A stretch of 59,639 bases of DNA from an uncultured Collinsella sp. Its GTDB lineage: Bacteria > Actinomycetota > Coriobacteriia > Coriobacteriales > Coriobacteriaceae. The first letter of the stretch is position 1, and each line of letters begins with the position of its first letter. The stretch is from assembly GCA_900542315.1 (NCBI GenBank), contig UQMV01000010.1, positions 1 to 59,639 of the forward strand, in the 5' to 3' direction. A program made the position numbers and the translations under genes. The notes beneath the pieces are model-generated. The model worked only from the letters and a program-made list of their open reading frames with translations, was not told the origin of the DNA and made no database searches. Below, in pieces: positions 40,895 to 50,531 of the stretch.

Positions 40895-42406
40895 TTAGTA
40901 GCTATCGTACGAATAGTCGGTAGAATCGGTGGGTGTCTGACCGTCAGTTGCGGTATCGGCGCCATCCGTGGACTGGGCATCGGTAACGTCGGTGGTATCG
41001 GCACCATCGGTGGTGTCGGTACCATCAGAACTTTCACCATTCTCGGAATCAGTCGTCTCCTTCTTGGGAACGGTGATCGTCACACGCGCCACGCCCGAGG
41101 TCTTGGTATCGTAACGGACCTTTTCACCGTTCTTGGTAACGGTGACATCGGAAGGCTTGGACGTGGTGATCTCGATCGAGGACTCGGGCGTGTACTCCTG
41201 CTCAAAGGGGCCAGTCGCTTGGGCGCCATAGACCGACTTGCCGTCGACCTTGACCTCAATCCACGCGGTCTTTCCCTTGGCAACGGAGACTTTGACCTTC
41301 GTGACCTCGTTCTCTTCCTTCTTGGCCGTTGTCTTGGTAGCGTCCGAGTCAGTCGACTCATCCGTCGCCTCATCGGTGTCTTCGTCCTCGTCGACCGTTT
41401 CGGTCTTCTTAGAAGACTTCTTGGTCGTCGTCTTGGTAGCAGTGGGCGTCTCGGGCGTGGTCTCGGGCGCCGAAGATGCGCAGCCGCGCAGAAGCACCAC
41501 GATGAGCACAATCAACAGCAGCGCAACGGCACCGATGCCGGCGTAGACGATACGCGGATCGAGCCCGTTGTTTTGAGGAGTACGTGATCCGCCGCGTCCA
41601 CGATTGGAACTGCTGCGGCCGCCTCCCTGAGGCATACGACCACGATTGCTATCGGAACGGCCGCGATAGCCACCCTGGCCCTGAAGGCTGCGCTGACCCG
41701 AGCGGGGCGCAAGTTCACCGCGGCCTTGATAGCCACGCTGGCCCGAACGCGGAGCCGAAGAGCGCTGGCCATACGGCTGTGATTGAGAGCGAAGACGCGG
41801 CGTCACCTGCGTGGTATCGGCATCCGCATAGCCACCGCGAGAGCGTCCCGTAGAGGCACCACGGTAACCGCGATCGGAATAGCCGCCGTCGCCGTAGCCG
41901 GCACGAGGGTCACGCGCCACGCCTCGGGCAGCGGGAAGTGCACGGTCCTCGGGCATCGGCGTACTGCGGAACCGGTCACGCTGTGAGCGAATCTCCTCGC
42001 CCGAACCCGTCTCGGTAATATAACCGGCCTGCTGAGGACGCTGTCCATAACGCGTCGAACGACCGCCCTGAACCATCAGGAAGCGCCCGTTATCGACCGA
42101 GGAACGCGAATTGACGTAGCCAGCGGCGTCCTGAAAACGACCGCCCTGCTGCGACGTCTCGCGCTCATATGCCATCAGATCGTCAAAGTAGGCATTGACG
42201 ACCTCGCGCGGATTGAGGCCCAAAAAGCGAGCATAGCTCGAAATCATGCCCTGCGCATAGCCGCGCGGCGGCATCGAAGCAAAGTTACCGGTCTCGAAAA
42301 ACTCGATGATCTGCGGCCTGATTTTGATGGTGTTGGCGACCTGCTGAATGGAAAGGCCCATTCGGCGACGCTGCTCGAGCAGCATGTCACCAAAGCGTGC
42401 AGCCAT
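40895..42406 (-). CDS. RodZ-like HTH membrane protein
   Basis: 503 aa. Residues 1-85 are the HTH_25 domain (FGDMLLEQRRRMGLSIQQVA, RGYAQGMISSYARFLGL). A ~170-aa basic, Gly/Arg/Ser-rich linker (GYRG/SGQRG motifs) precedes one helix (~277-300, IVYAGIGAVALLLIVLIVVL). Then comes an acidic Thr/Asp-rich stretch and a DUF4115-like beta domain (VSVAKGKTAWIEVKVDGKSV). RodZ links MreB to the wall machinery. The start overlaps the ftsK stop (TGATG). Confidence 0.85.
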   Translation of the reverse strand: MAARFGDMLLEQRRRMGLSIQQVANTIKIRPQIIEFFETGNFASMPPRGYAQGMISSYARFLGLNPREVVNAYFDDLMAYERETSQQGGRFQDAAGYVNSRSSVDNGRFLMVQGGRSTRYGQRPQQAGYITETGSGEEIRSQRDRFRSTPMPEDRALPAARGVARDPRAGYGDGGYSDRGYRGASTGRSRGGYADADTTQVTPRLRSQSQPYGQRSSAPRSGQRGYQGRGELAPRSGQRSLQGQGGYRGRSDSNRGRMPQGGGRSSSNRGRGGSRTPQNNGLDPRIVYAGIGAVALLLIVLIVVLLRGCASSAPETTPETPTATKTTTKKSSKKTETVDEDEDTDEATDESTDSDATKTTAKKEENEVTKVKVSVAKGKTAWIEVKVDGKSVYGAQATGPFEQEYTPESSIEITTSKPSDVTVTKNGEKVRYDTKTSGVARVTITVPKKETTDSENGESSDGTDTTDGADTTDVTDAQSTDGADTATDGQTPTDSTDYSYDSY

Positions 42407-45186
42407 CAGAATCCTCCAAACTCACGATCTTCACGTGCCATCTCGGCGTCGACAGATTCCAGCGCGGCAAGCCCCTCCTCGTCCAACAGGACCTCGCGCG
42501 GCTTGGAACCGTCGGGCGGTCCGACGACACCCTTTTCTTCCAGCATGTCCATAATACGCCCGGCACGTGCATAGCCAACCTTCAGACGGCGTTGCAGGCC
42601 AGATGTGGAGCCAAGCTGCGATTCCACCACAATATGGGCGGCTTCCCAAATGAGCGGATCATCGTCTTGCGGCTCGGCGACTCCGGTACGGACAATGCCG
42701 CCGCCACCCGCCATGGACATGGAAGCGGGCGCCACGGCAGACAGGATCTCCTCGTGGTAGTCGGGCTCGCTCTGCGACTTGACAAACTCGACAATCTCGT
42801 TGATTTCGTCGTCCGAGACAAAGCAGCCCTGGATACGGCGAGGCTTGCCCCAGTCGACCTTGGAGAACAGCATGTCGCCCAAACCGGTAAGCTTTTCGGC
42901 ACCCATCTGGTCGATAATGACGCGCGAGTCGATGCCCGTGGCGACGTTAAAGGCGATGCGGTTGGTGATGTTGGCCTTGATGAGGCCCGTCACCACGTTG
43001 GAGCTGGGGCGCTGCGTAGCCACGATAAGGTGAATACCGGCGGCACGGCCCAGCTGGGCGATACGAACGATCGAGGCCTCGACATCCTTACCGGCAACCA
43101 TCATCAGATCCGAGAGCTCGTCGATGATAATGACCAGATAGGGCATCTTCTGGGGCGGGTTGTCGTAATGCTCAAACTCGCCGGCGGCCTGCTTTTCGTT
43201 GTAGGTCGAGATCTTACGCACGTTAAGGCGCTCGAAGACCTTCAGGCGACGCTCCATCTCGGACACGGCCCATTGCAGAGCGCTCGCGGCCTGCTTGGGC
43301 TCGGTCACCACGGGCACATAGAGATGCGGCAGACCGTTATAGCCCGCAAGCTCGACGCGCTTGGGGTCGACCATGATCAGGCGAACGTCCTCGGGAAGCG
43401 CGCGCATGAGCAGGGTCGTGATGATGGAGTTGATCATCACCGACTTACCAGAACCGGTCGTGCCGGCGATCAGCAGGTGGGGCATCTTGGCAAGGTCGGC
43501 GACGACCGGCGTACCCTCGGCATCGCGACCGATGGCCAGCTCGAGCGGACCGCCCTTCACATAGGGCAGCACGTCGCCCAGGTTGACGTTCTGACGCTTG
43601 CGATTGGGGATCTCGATACCCACAAGCGAGGTGCCGGGGATCGGGGCAAAGATACGCACCGACTGGGCAGCGAGCGATAGCGCGATATCGTCCTCGAGGC
43701 TCGAAATCTTGCTCACGCGCTCGCCCTCGCCAGGTTGCAGCTTAAAGGTCGTCACCGTGGGGCCGGCGATCCAGCCGACCACGCGGGCACTACGACCAAA
43801 CTCCAACAACGTGGACTGAAGCGACTCGGCAGTCTGTTCCAGCTCCTTGTCAGAAGACGCGGAGGACGCCGACTGCGGGTTGGCATGCAGGATTTCGAGC
43901 GGCGGAAGCTTGAGGCCGTCCTCTTCTTCGCCCTCGTTATCTGCGGCGCCGCCGTCCGCTCCCCCATCACTAGCCGCAGCCGATTCAACAGCACTCGAGG
44001 CAGACGCATCGGCAACCTTGGGATGCTTCAAGAAGTCGGGAATCTGAGGTGCTGCCGAAACAGGATTCACGGCAAACGGCGGCTCGGACTCGTCGATCTT
44101 ATCGGGGTCGTCTTCCATCGAAAGCTGACCGGTTACCTGGTCGCGCTTTGCATGGCGACGCGGCAGCAAAGTTGTCTTAGCGGTCTCAATCGGAGCCTCG
44201 TCGTCCTCGTCATCGCCCTCGGTGAGCTCAATCTCGCTATCGGACCAAGACGGGTCGGGCTCGCTTGTATTGAGCTTAGGCGCAGCCTTGCCCTTCTTGG
44301 CATGGCGGCGCGGCAGCAGCGTCGTCTTAGCGCGCTCAGCCTCAACCGACTCGGACACGTCGACAAACGGATTCTCGTCCTCGTCGTCATCGTCCAAAAC
44401 CGGGTCCACATCGTTGCCCATAACCGTGGTCACGGCAGCATCGGAGCCCTTTTGACGAAGAATGCTCAGGTGCGGACGGGCAACGCCGGGCACCGACAGG
44501 GCTTCGTCGTCACCCCACGGGCTCGCGTTAACATCGGCACGACGGCGCTCGGCAAAATCGGCCGCGCGGTCGCGAGCAGAGCGCAGCACGCCACCCACCG
44601 AAAAGCCGATGATGACAAAACCAACGACGGCCAGACCCAACAGGACCACCATCGCGATAGGCTTACCCAGGGCATTCTGCAGCGCACTCGCAATAAACGC
44701 ACCGATGTAGCCACCCGAGGCGGACAGATTTTGCGGCGTGAACATAAGGTCACACGAGTTGCTCGTACCCGACACCATCAACGAAAGAATGGAGACGACG
44801 GCGATAAAGACCACGGCTCCGCCCGCGACCGAGCGAATGTTGAGCGGCGAGTCCTCACCTAAAAAGAGCGTGGCGGCAAACAGCAAAATGACGATCGGCA
44901 GCACGTAGGCGCCCAGACCAAAGCCCAGGTGGTAGAAACCGGCAACCGCAGCCGTAACGGGTGCTGTTGCCGGAGAAATCACGGCAATGAAGGACGCAAT
45001 CGCCAAAACGGCGATGACCACGCCGGCAATATCGCGGTTGGCCGAGGGCTCGACCAGGGGCTCAAAATCGTCGAAGTCGGCCTCGTGGCCCTTATTGGCA
45101 CGAAGATGGGAACCGGCACCCTTAGCAGATGCCGGTTGGTTATTGGCCTTATTGCCTTTGGCGTTTTGTGCAGATCCGCGCGCCAA
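42406..45186 (-). CDS. ftsK: DNA translocase FtsK/SpoIIIE
   Basis: 926 aa. Four or so N-terminal helices (residues ~50-215), a 200-aa acidic linker with two TTLLPRRHAK repeats, then the motor. Its beta part has GKPVVADLAKMPHLL-like sequence (GTPVVADLAKMPHLLIAGTT), Walker A GTTGSGKSVM, Walker B VIIIDELSDLMM and TQRPSSNVVTG. The C-terminal gamma winged helix (STSGLQRRLKVGYARAGRIM) reads KOPS-type sites. Start is TTG 45186, six bases after GGAGG, overlapping the rnj end region. Confidence 0.95.
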   Translation of the reverse strand: MARGSAQNAKGNKANNQPASAKGAGSHLRANKGHEADFDDFEPLVEPSANRDIAGVVIAVLAIASFIAVISPATAPVTAAVAGFYHLGFGLGAYVLPIVILLFAATLFLGEDSPLNIRSVAGGAVVFIAVVSILSLMVSGTSNSCDLMFTPQNLSASGGYIGAFIASALQNALGKPIAMVVLLGLAVVGFVIIGFSVGGVLRSARDRAADFAERRRADVNASPWGDDEALSVPGVARPHLSILRQKGSDAAVTTVMGNDVDPVLDDDDEDENPFVDVSESVEAERAKTTLLPRRHAKKGKAAPKLNTSEPDPSWSDSEIELTEGDDEDDEAPIETAKTTLLPRRHAKRDQVTGQLSMEDDPDKIDESEPPFAVNPVSAAPQIPDFLKHPKVADASASSAVESAAASDGGADGGAADNEGEEEDGLKLPPLEILHANPQSASSASSDKELEQTAESLQSTLLEFGRSARVVGWIAGPTVTTFKLQPGEGERVSKISSLEDDIALSLAAQSVRIFAPIPGTSLVGIEIPNRKRQNVNLGDVLPYVKGGPLELAIGRDAEGTPVVADLAKMPHLLIAGTTGSGKSVMINSIITTLLMRALPEDVRLIMVDPKRVELAGYNGLPHLYVPVVTEPKQAASALQWAVSEMERRLKVFERLNVRKISTYNEKQAAGEFEHYDNPPQKMPYLVIIIDELSDLMMVAGKDVEASIVRIAQLGRAAGIHLIVATQRPSSNVVTGLIKANITNRIAFNVATGIDSRVIIDQMGAEKLTGLGDMLFSKVDWGKPRRIQGCFVSDDEINEIVEFVKSQSEPDYHEEILSAVAPASMSMAGGGGIVRTGVAEPQDDDPLIWEAAHIVVESQLGSTSGLQRRLKVGYARAGRIMDMLEEKGVVGPPDGSKPREVLLDEEGLAALESVDAEMAREDREFGGF

Positions 45187-45187
45187 A

Positions 45188-46858
45188 CTAAACCTCCATG
45201 ACGACCGGGATGATCATCGGACGGGTGCGCGTACGGCTCCAGATAAAGTTAGAGAGCGAATCGCGCACGGCCTTGCGAATGGCATCGGAACCGCTGCTCG
45301 TAAAGCTGAACTTGCCCTTCTCTATCGTCTTCATGATGGACGCGGAGGCATCCTCGGAGAACTGGTCGTCGATGGCAAACGAGACGCCGCGGCCCGAGAA
45401 CTCGATGGCCTCGATCTTCTTGTGCTTGAGCGAGACGATGGCAACAGCGGTAACCATACCGTCGTTGGCGAGCTTCTGGCGATCGCGCAAGACGATGGGG
45501 TCGGTATCGCCGATACGCAGGCCGTCGACGTAGACGACACCGGACTCGACGGGCGTACCGCGCTTGACAATACCGCCGCGCATCTCGAGCGTGTCGCCGT
45601 TATCGAGAATAAAGATATGATCGTCCTTGATGCCCATCTTGCGGGCCAGCTGGGCATGGGCGCGCAGATGCACGGCCTCACCGTGAACCGGCATAAAGTA
45701 CGTGGGTTTGGCCATGGCCATCAGGAGCTTGAGCTCCTCCTGGCTGCCGTGGCCCGAGACGTGGACGAGAGCGCGGTTCTTATCCCACACGTCGCAGCCG
45801 AGCTTGGCCAGGCTGTTGACGACCTGCTGGACGGCTTTCTCATTGCCGGGAACAGGAGTTGCCGAGAGGATAACGGTATCGCCCTCATGGATGGAGAGCG
45901 TCTTGTGCTCGCCATTGGCCATGCGGGACAGGGCCGACAGCGGCTCGCCCTGCGAACCGGTGCACATGACGACAATCTTGTCGTCGGGCAGGTTATCAAT
46001 GTCGAAGGCATCGATGATATCGGCATCGTCGATGTTGAGGTAGCCCAGCTCACGCGCCACGCGGGTGTTAGTGAGCATGGAGCGACCGGTCACAACGACC
46101 TTACGGCCGCACTTGCGGGCAGCATCGCAGATCTGCTGCAAACGATGGATGTGGCTCGAGAACGACGCGACGAACACGCGGCCCGGAGCATTTTTGATGG
46201 CGTGTAGCAAGTTGGGACCGACCTCGGCCTCGGACTTGGTAAAGCCGGGAACCGTGGCATTGGTGGAGTCGGAAAGCAGCAGGTCGATGCCCTGCTTGGC
46301 AAAGCGGCTGATAGCGGCATAGTCGGGCGTGACACCATCGATGGGCGTCTGATCGAGCTTAAAGTCGCCGGTGTGCATAACGGTGCCCTGGTTGGTGCGA
46401 ATGAACACGCCCAGAGCGCCGGGGATGGAGTGCGTCATCGAGAAGAAGTCGAGCGAGATGCCACCGAGGTTGACATGGCTGCCGCCCTTGACCTCGCGGA
46501 ACTTGGGCGCGCGGATGCGGAACTCAGAAAGCTTGCCCTCGATAAAGCCAAGCGTCAGCTTGCTCGAAAAGATGGGCACCTTATTGTTGAGGTCCTGCAG
46601 CAGGTACGGAAGCGAACCGGTGTGGTCCTCGTGGCCGTGGGTGACGACGATACCGCGGAGCTTCTCCTCGTTCTCCAGAACATAGGTGTAGTCGGGAAGC
46701 ACCAGGTCAATACCGGGCTGGGAATCGTCGGGGAACATGAGGCCAGCGTCAACGAGCACCATGTCGTCGCCGCATTCGAAGACCGTCATGTTCTTGCCGA
46801 TGCCGTCAAGGCCGCCGAGCGGAATGATCTTCAAAGGAGATGATTTTTTAGCTGCCAT
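45188..46858 (-). CDS. rnj: Ribonuclease J
   Basis: 5'-3' exo- and endoribonuclease, partner of RNase Y in RNA decay. 556 aa: metallo-beta-lactamase motif VVTHGHEDHTGSLPYLL, the VMHTGDFKLDQTP motif, beta-CASP (SFSSHIHRLQQI, CTGSQGEPLSALSRMANG, VHVSGHGSQEELK) and a C-terminal dimer domain. Start 46858 is the MAAKKSSPLK methionine; the frame upstream is not conserved-looking. The usual actinobacterial dapA is not adjacent. Confidence 0.95.
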   Translation of the reverse strand: MAAKKSSPLKIIPLGGLDGIGKNMTVFECGDDMVLVDAGLMFPDDSQPGIDLVLPDYTYVLENEEKLRGIVVTHGHEDHTGSLPYLLQDLNNKVPIFSSKLTLGFIEGKLSEFRIRAPKFREVKGGSHVNLGGISLDFFSMTHSIPGALGVFIRTNQGTVMHTGDFKLDQTPIDGVTPDYAAISRFAKQGIDLLLSDSTNATVPGFTKSEAEVGPNLLHAIKNAPGRVFVASFSSHIHRLQQICDAARKCGRKVVVTGRSMLTNTRVARELGYLNIDDADIIDAFDIDNLPDDKIVVMCTGSQGEPLSALSRMANGEHKTLSIHEGDTVILSATPVPGNEKAVQQVVNSLAKLGCDVWDKNRALVHVSGHGSQEELKLLMAMAKPTYFMPVHGEAVHLRAHAQLARKMGIKDDHIFILDNGDTLEMRGGIVKRGTPVESGVVYVDGLRIGDTDPIVLRDRQKLANDGMVTAVAIVSLKHKKIEAIEFSGRGVSFAIDDQFSEDASASIMKTIEKGKFSFTSSGSDAIRKAVRDSLSNFIWSRTRTRPMIIPVVMEV

Positions 46859-47076
46859 AGGTTCGTGTGGTTTCCTTTCTTCGAAACGGGTCTGGAACAA
46901 CCGACGGGGCGCTTCTGGCAAACCGACCGCCGGGAACGTACGAACATGCATCACAGAGTCGATGCAATAACCACAGTATGATACCCATTTGCACAACAAC
47001 AGACCACCCATGCATCAAAGCCCCATCTGAGGCGGTCGATCCCGCCGGTTTGGGCCCTGTGGCCCCGGCACGGGCT
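46859..47076 (-). other. rnj upstream region, no gene seen
   Basis: 218 bases between rnj and the structured repeat at 47077. I see no ORF or clear promoter; a GGGCC/GGCCC-rich segment lies at about 47050-47072. A leader of this length could carry RNase J autoregulation, but nothing specific supports that. Confidence 0.3.
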
Positions 47077-47160
47077 AAGTTTCCTGCTCTACAGTCCTGC
47101 TCACGACGGAGGCCACATTTAGTGGCCTCCTGTTCGTGCGGAACTCGCGATAAACTTCAT
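47077..47160 (-). repeat. ~84-bp structured repeat, left copy
   Basis: Ends are AAGTTTCCTGCTCTACAGTC... (26 bases, 47077-47102) and CGTGCGGAACTCGCGATAAA... (to 47160). Both are perfectly inverted in the copy at 47975-48057. The middle is a hairpin GGAGGCCAC-ATTTA-GTGGCCTCC. AAGTTT and AAACTT at the tips also pair. Confidence 0.88.
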
Positions 47161-47237
47161 CAGTGCCCGCCCCACGGGAAACCTGCCAATAAGGGATAGG
47201 TTTGTTTTAGTAGGTTTTATCTGCGGGAATGCCGAGG

Positions 47238-47858
47238 CTATGATCCAATTGCCTCGTTGTAGGCATTCAGCTGGCCTTGCCAGAGCTTGCGATCGCTGTC
47301 GGTAATCTCTCGAATGATATGAGCTGGATTGCCGCCGATGATGACGTGGCTTGGAACGTCTTTAACAACAACTGAACCTGAGGCTATGACCACATCGCCT
47401 CCGATTGATACGCCCGGATTGATAATCACCCCGCCGCCCATCCAGACGTTGTTGCCGATTACGACAGGCTTAGCATACTCGAGGTCTAGATTGCGCACAT
47501 CGGCGTCAATTGGATGCCCAGCAGTAAATATACTCACATGGGGTCCTAGAAAGACGTTGTCGCCAAAGGTCACGTAATTTTCGTCCAGAATCGTCAAACC
47601 GGTATTCGCATAGAAATGGTTACCAAACGAAACCCTGTCGCCGTGATCAAAATAAACGGGAGCCGTTAAGACCATATCGTCCGGAGCAACGCGAAAACAC
47701 TTCTTTAGTTCCTCAAAGGCGCTCGAATCAGCCCAATACTCCGACTCATTAAACAACTTCTGAGCCGCATGCACCCTACTAAACGAATGGTCGTTAACCC
47801 GAGAGGGGCTATAGAGCTCCCCGGCAATCATGCGGTCCCATTCAACCTTATTTATCAT
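47238..47858 (-). CDS. Sugar O-acetyltransferase (maltose/galactoside acetyltransferase family)
   Basis: 206 aa left-handed beta-helix. N-terminal Mac domain-like WDRMIAGELYSPSRVND, then hexapeptide repeats with YFDHGDRVSFGNHFYANTGL, FLGPHVSIFTAGHPIDADVR (catalytic His in TAGHP) and VVIGNNVWMGGGVIINPGVS, ending in GNPAHIIREI. It acetylates the 6-OH of sugars in known members. The codons are more A/T-rich than the flanking rnj and pnp, and the gene stands between two inverted copies of a structured repeat, so recent acquisition is likely. Confidence 0.92.
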   Translation of the reverse strand: MINKVEWDRMIAGELYSPSRVNDHSFSRVHAAQKLFNESEYWADSSAFEELKKCFRVAPDDMVLTAPVYFDHGDRVSFGNHFYANTGLTILDENYVTFGDNVFLGPHVSIFTAGHPIDADVRNLDLEYAKPVVIGNNVWMGGGVIINPGVSIGGDVVIASGSVVVKDVPSHVIIGGNPAHIIREITDSDRKLWQGQLNAYNEAIGS

Positions 47859-47974
47859 GCCAACCCCCTAGGCTAAGCGTTAGATGCGAAAAAGTATATC
47901 AACTAAGAACAGAAGACCAGCAAGCTACCAACAGCGTTAACCAGCCCTTTTGCTTGCGCCCGGGAGGGACTCAT

Positions 47975-48057
47975 ATGAAGTTTATCGCGAGTTCCGCACG
48001 CAAAGGAAAGCACTTAATATGCTCTCCGTGCGAGCAGGACTGTAGAGCAGGAAACTT
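47975..48057 (+). repeat. ~84-bp structured repeat, right copy (inverted)
   Basis: Inverse of 47077-47160: the first 26 and last 26 bases match perfectly. The middle hairpin differs but still pairs (GGA-AGCA ... TGCT-TCC), and the next stem out also changes on both sides (CGCACG/CGTGCG here, CACGA/TCGTG in the other copy). Confidence 0.88.
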
Positions 48058-48079
48058 TACCTGCGGCCCCGCCGGGAAT

Positions 48080-48113
48080 AGCAAAAGGGCGACCCCCTTA
48101 GGAGTCGCCCTTG
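48080..48113 (-). terminator. Terminator of the rpsO-pnp region
   Basis: AAGGGCGAC / GTCGCCCTT stem, followed on the minus strand by TTTTGC, 22 bases after the pnp stop. Confidence 0.85.
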
Positions 48114-48135
48114 TTGAGCTGCTTATGTACGGCTG

Positions 48136-50382
48136 TTACTCGGCGTCGTGATGACGGCGGGGCTTGCGGCCTCCGTTGTCGCCGGGACGACGCGGACGAT
48201 CGCTGCGCTCAGAGCGCTCGCGACGCGGACGCTCACGGCGCTGGAAGTGCTCGCCGTCGCCCTCGGAGGCACCCTCGGCACGAGCCGGGGCCTCGGGCTT
48301 ATCAAGACGATCGAGCGAGATCTTGCCGCGATCGTCGACCTCGATGACGACGACCTTGACCTCGTCGCCCACGTTGAGGACGTCCTCGACCTTCTCCACG
48401 CGGCCCTTGGCGACGCGGGAGATGTGCAGCAGGCCGTCCTTACCGGGCAGCAGGTTGACGAAGGCGCCGAAGGGCTGGATGGAGACCACGCGACCGGTGT
48501 ACTCCTCGCCCGGCTCGGGAACCTTGATGATGAGCTTGATACGCTCGACGGCCTGGTCGACGGACTCGCCGGTGCCGCCGACAAAGACGGTGCCGTCCTC
48601 CTGGATGTCGACCGAGGCGCCGGTCTCGTCCTGGATACCGCGGATGACCTTACCGCCGGAACCGATGACGTCGCGGATCTTGTCGGTCGGAACCTGGATG
48701 GAAACGATGCGCGGAGCGGTGCTGCGCGTGGTGTGGCGCGGCTCGGGGATCACATCGAGCATCTTCTGCAGGATGAAGGCGCGACCCTCCTTGGCCTGCT
48801 GCAGGGCGCGGGCCAGGATGTCGAAGGTGAGGCCGGTGGCCTTGTTGTCCATCTGCAGGGCGGTGATGCCCTCGGTGGTGCCGGTGACCTTAAAGTCCAT
48901 GTCGCCCAGGAAGTCCTCGAGACCCTGGATGTCGGACAGTACCACGGTCTTGCCCTCCTCCTGGATCAGGCCCATGGCGATACCGGAGACCGGGCGCTTA
49001 ATGGGCACGCCGCCGTCCATAAGGGCGAGCGTGGAGCCGCAGGTCGAAGCCATCGAAGAGGAGCCGTTGGACTCCATGACCTCGGAGACGACGCGGATGG
49101 CGTAGGGGAACTCGTTCTCGTCGGGAAGCACCGGAAGCAGAGCGCGCTCGGCCAGATTGCCATGGCCGATCTCGCGACGCTTGGGGCTGCCCATGCGGCC
49201 GGTCTCGCCGGTGCAGAACGGCGGGAAGTTGTAGTGGTGCATGTAGCGCTTGCCCTCGGTGGGCTCGATGGTGTCCAGACGCTGGCCCTCGTTGAGCATG
49301 CCGAGCGAAAGAACCGAGAGCACCTGGGTCTGGCCACGCTGGAACAAACCGGAGCCGTGAACGAGCGGCAGGTAGTTGTCCTTCACCATGATGGGACGGA
49401 TCTCGTCGGCGGCACGGCCGTCGACGCGCTCGCCGGTCTCAACGACCATGGTGCGCATGGCCTTCTTCTCGAGCTTCTTGAGCGCCACGGGGATCTCGCG
49501 CTCCCAAGCGGCCTGCTCCTCCTCGGTGAACTCGGCGCGGATGGACTCCTTCAGAGCCTCGACCTTACCGATACGGGAGAGCTTGTCGGCGTCGCGAAGG
49601 GCGGCTGCCATCTCGTCGTAGTGTGCGAAGATGCGCTCCTGGACCTCCTCGACGGGCTGGTCGAGCGGGTACTCCTTCTTGACGATGGGGCCGTTAACCT
49701 GCTCCCACTCGGCGATGAACTCGTCCTGAGCCTGGCAGAAAGCGGCAAGGGCCTCCTGGCCAAACTTCATGGCGGCGAGCATGTCGTCCTCGGAGATCTC
49801 CTCGGCGCCGGCCTCGACCATCGAGATGAAGTCGGCAGAGCCGCCCAGCTCCAGGTCCAGATCGGAGTTCTCGCGCTCCTCGTAGGTGGGGTTGACGATA
49901 AACTCGCCTGTCTCCACGTTACGGCCGATGCGCACGCAGGCAAGCGGGCCCTCGAAGGGCACGCCGCCAAGCGTCATGGCCAGGGATGCACCCATGACGT
50001 TGATGACATCGAAGGGGTTGACCTGGTCGGCGACGAGCGAGGTGGCGACGATGTGCACCTCGTTGCGGAAGCCGTCCGGGAAGCTCGGGCGAATCGGACG
50101 GTCGATCATGCGGGCCGTGAGCGTGGCCTTCTCGCTGGGACGGCCCTCGCGCTTGAGGTAGCCACCCGGGATGCGGCCGGCGGCGTACATCTTCTCGTTG
50201 AAGTCGACGGTCAGCGGGAAGAAGTCGTAATTCTTGCGCTCCTTGGAGACGACCACGGTGTCGAGCATCGTGGTGTCGCCCTGCTTGACAAGACAGGCGC
50301 CGGTAGCCTGCTTGGCAAGCTCGCCCGACTCAAAGGTGTAGGTCTTGCCGTACAGCTCAAAGGTCTTGGATACGAGTGTCAT
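48136..50382 (-). CDS. pnp: Polyribonucleotide nucleotidyltransferase (PNPase)
   Basis: 3'-5' phosphorolytic exoribonuclease. 748 aa: two RNase PH domains joined by a helical domain, the second with LPDENEFPYAIRVVSEVMES and SMASTCGSTLALMDGGVPI. A KH domain (TDKIRDVIGSGGKVIRGIQD) and an S1 domain (YTGRVVSIQPFGAFVNLLPG, DGLLHISRVA) follow, then a basic Arg/Gly tail. AAAGGAG precedes the start. Together with rny and rnj this window holds the main RNA-decay nucleases. Confidence 0.97.
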   Translation of the reverse strand: MTLVSKTFELYGKTYTFESGELAKQATGACLVKQGDTTMLDTVVVSKERKNYDFFPLTVDFNEKMYAAGRIPGGYLKREGRPSEKATLTARMIDRPIRPSFPDGFRNEVHIVATSLVADQVNPFDVINVMGASLAMTLGGVPFEGPLACVRIGRNVETGEFIVNPTYEERENSDLDLELGGSADFISMVEAGAEEISEDDMLAAMKFGQEALAAFCQAQDEFIAEWEQVNGPIVKKEYPLDQPVEEVQERIFAHYDEMAAALRDADKLSRIGKVEALKESIRAEFTEEEQAAWEREIPVALKKLEKKAMRTMVVETGERVDGRAADEIRPIMVKDNYLPLVHGSGLFQRGQTQVLSVLSLGMLNEGQRLDTIEPTEGKRYMHHYNFPPFCTGETGRMGSPKRREIGHGNLAERALLPVLPDENEFPYAIRVVSEVMESNGSSSMASTCGSTLALMDGGVPIKRPVSGIAMGLIQEEGKTVVLSDIQGLEDFLGDMDFKVTGTTEGITALQMDNKATGLTFDILARALQQAKEGRAFILQKMLDVIPEPRHTTRSTAPRIVSIQVPTDKIRDVIGSGGKVIRGIQDETGASVDIQEDGTVFVGGTGESVDQAVERIKLIIKVPEPGEEYTGRVVSIQPFGAFVNLLPGKDGLLHISRVAKGRVEKVEDVLNVGDEVKVVVIEVDDRGKISLDRLDKPEAPARAEGASEGDGEHFQRRERPRRERSERSDRPRRPGDNGGRKPRRHHDAE

Positions 50383-50486
50383 TGTTCTCCTTTACCCCAC
50401 AGGCCCCTTGCCTGCGGGCTTCTCATGTGACGCGAGCCCCCTGCCCCCGCCACGCTTCAGAGCGTGATTGTTCACGCCCTTACACA

Positions 50487-50517
50487 AAAAGAGCGCCCCG
50501 CTGCGCAGGACGCTCTT
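50487..50517 (-). terminator. Terminator/attenuator between rpsO and pnp
   Basis: AAGAGCGTCC / GGGGCGCTCTT stem then T5 on the minus strand, 15 bases after the rpsO stop. pnp would then rely on read-through or its own promoter. Confidence 0.8.
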
Positions 50518-50531
50518 AGCATGTACAAATC

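Noticed and set aside
37857..40898. 1013-aa open frame on the plus strand opposite cinA, pgsA, rimO and yajQ
   Set aside because: It mirrors well-recognised genes on the other strand, has a His/Arg/Asp/Gly-rich composition typical of antisense frames in GC-rich DNA, and shows no motif.
42397..43680. 427-aa plus-strand frame opposite ftsK
   Set aside because: Lies wholly opposite the conserved FtsK motor domain; no independent support.
47954..48151. Small plus-strand ORF MKFIASSARKGKHLICSPC with a GGAGG site
   Set aside because: It is the structured repeat itself. In the other copy the same start runs into a stop after 13 codons, so coding is not conserved between copies.
48148..50430. 760-aa plus-strand frame opposite pnp
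   Set aside because: Complement of PNPase; Leu/Gly/Asp/Val-rich low-complexity composition.
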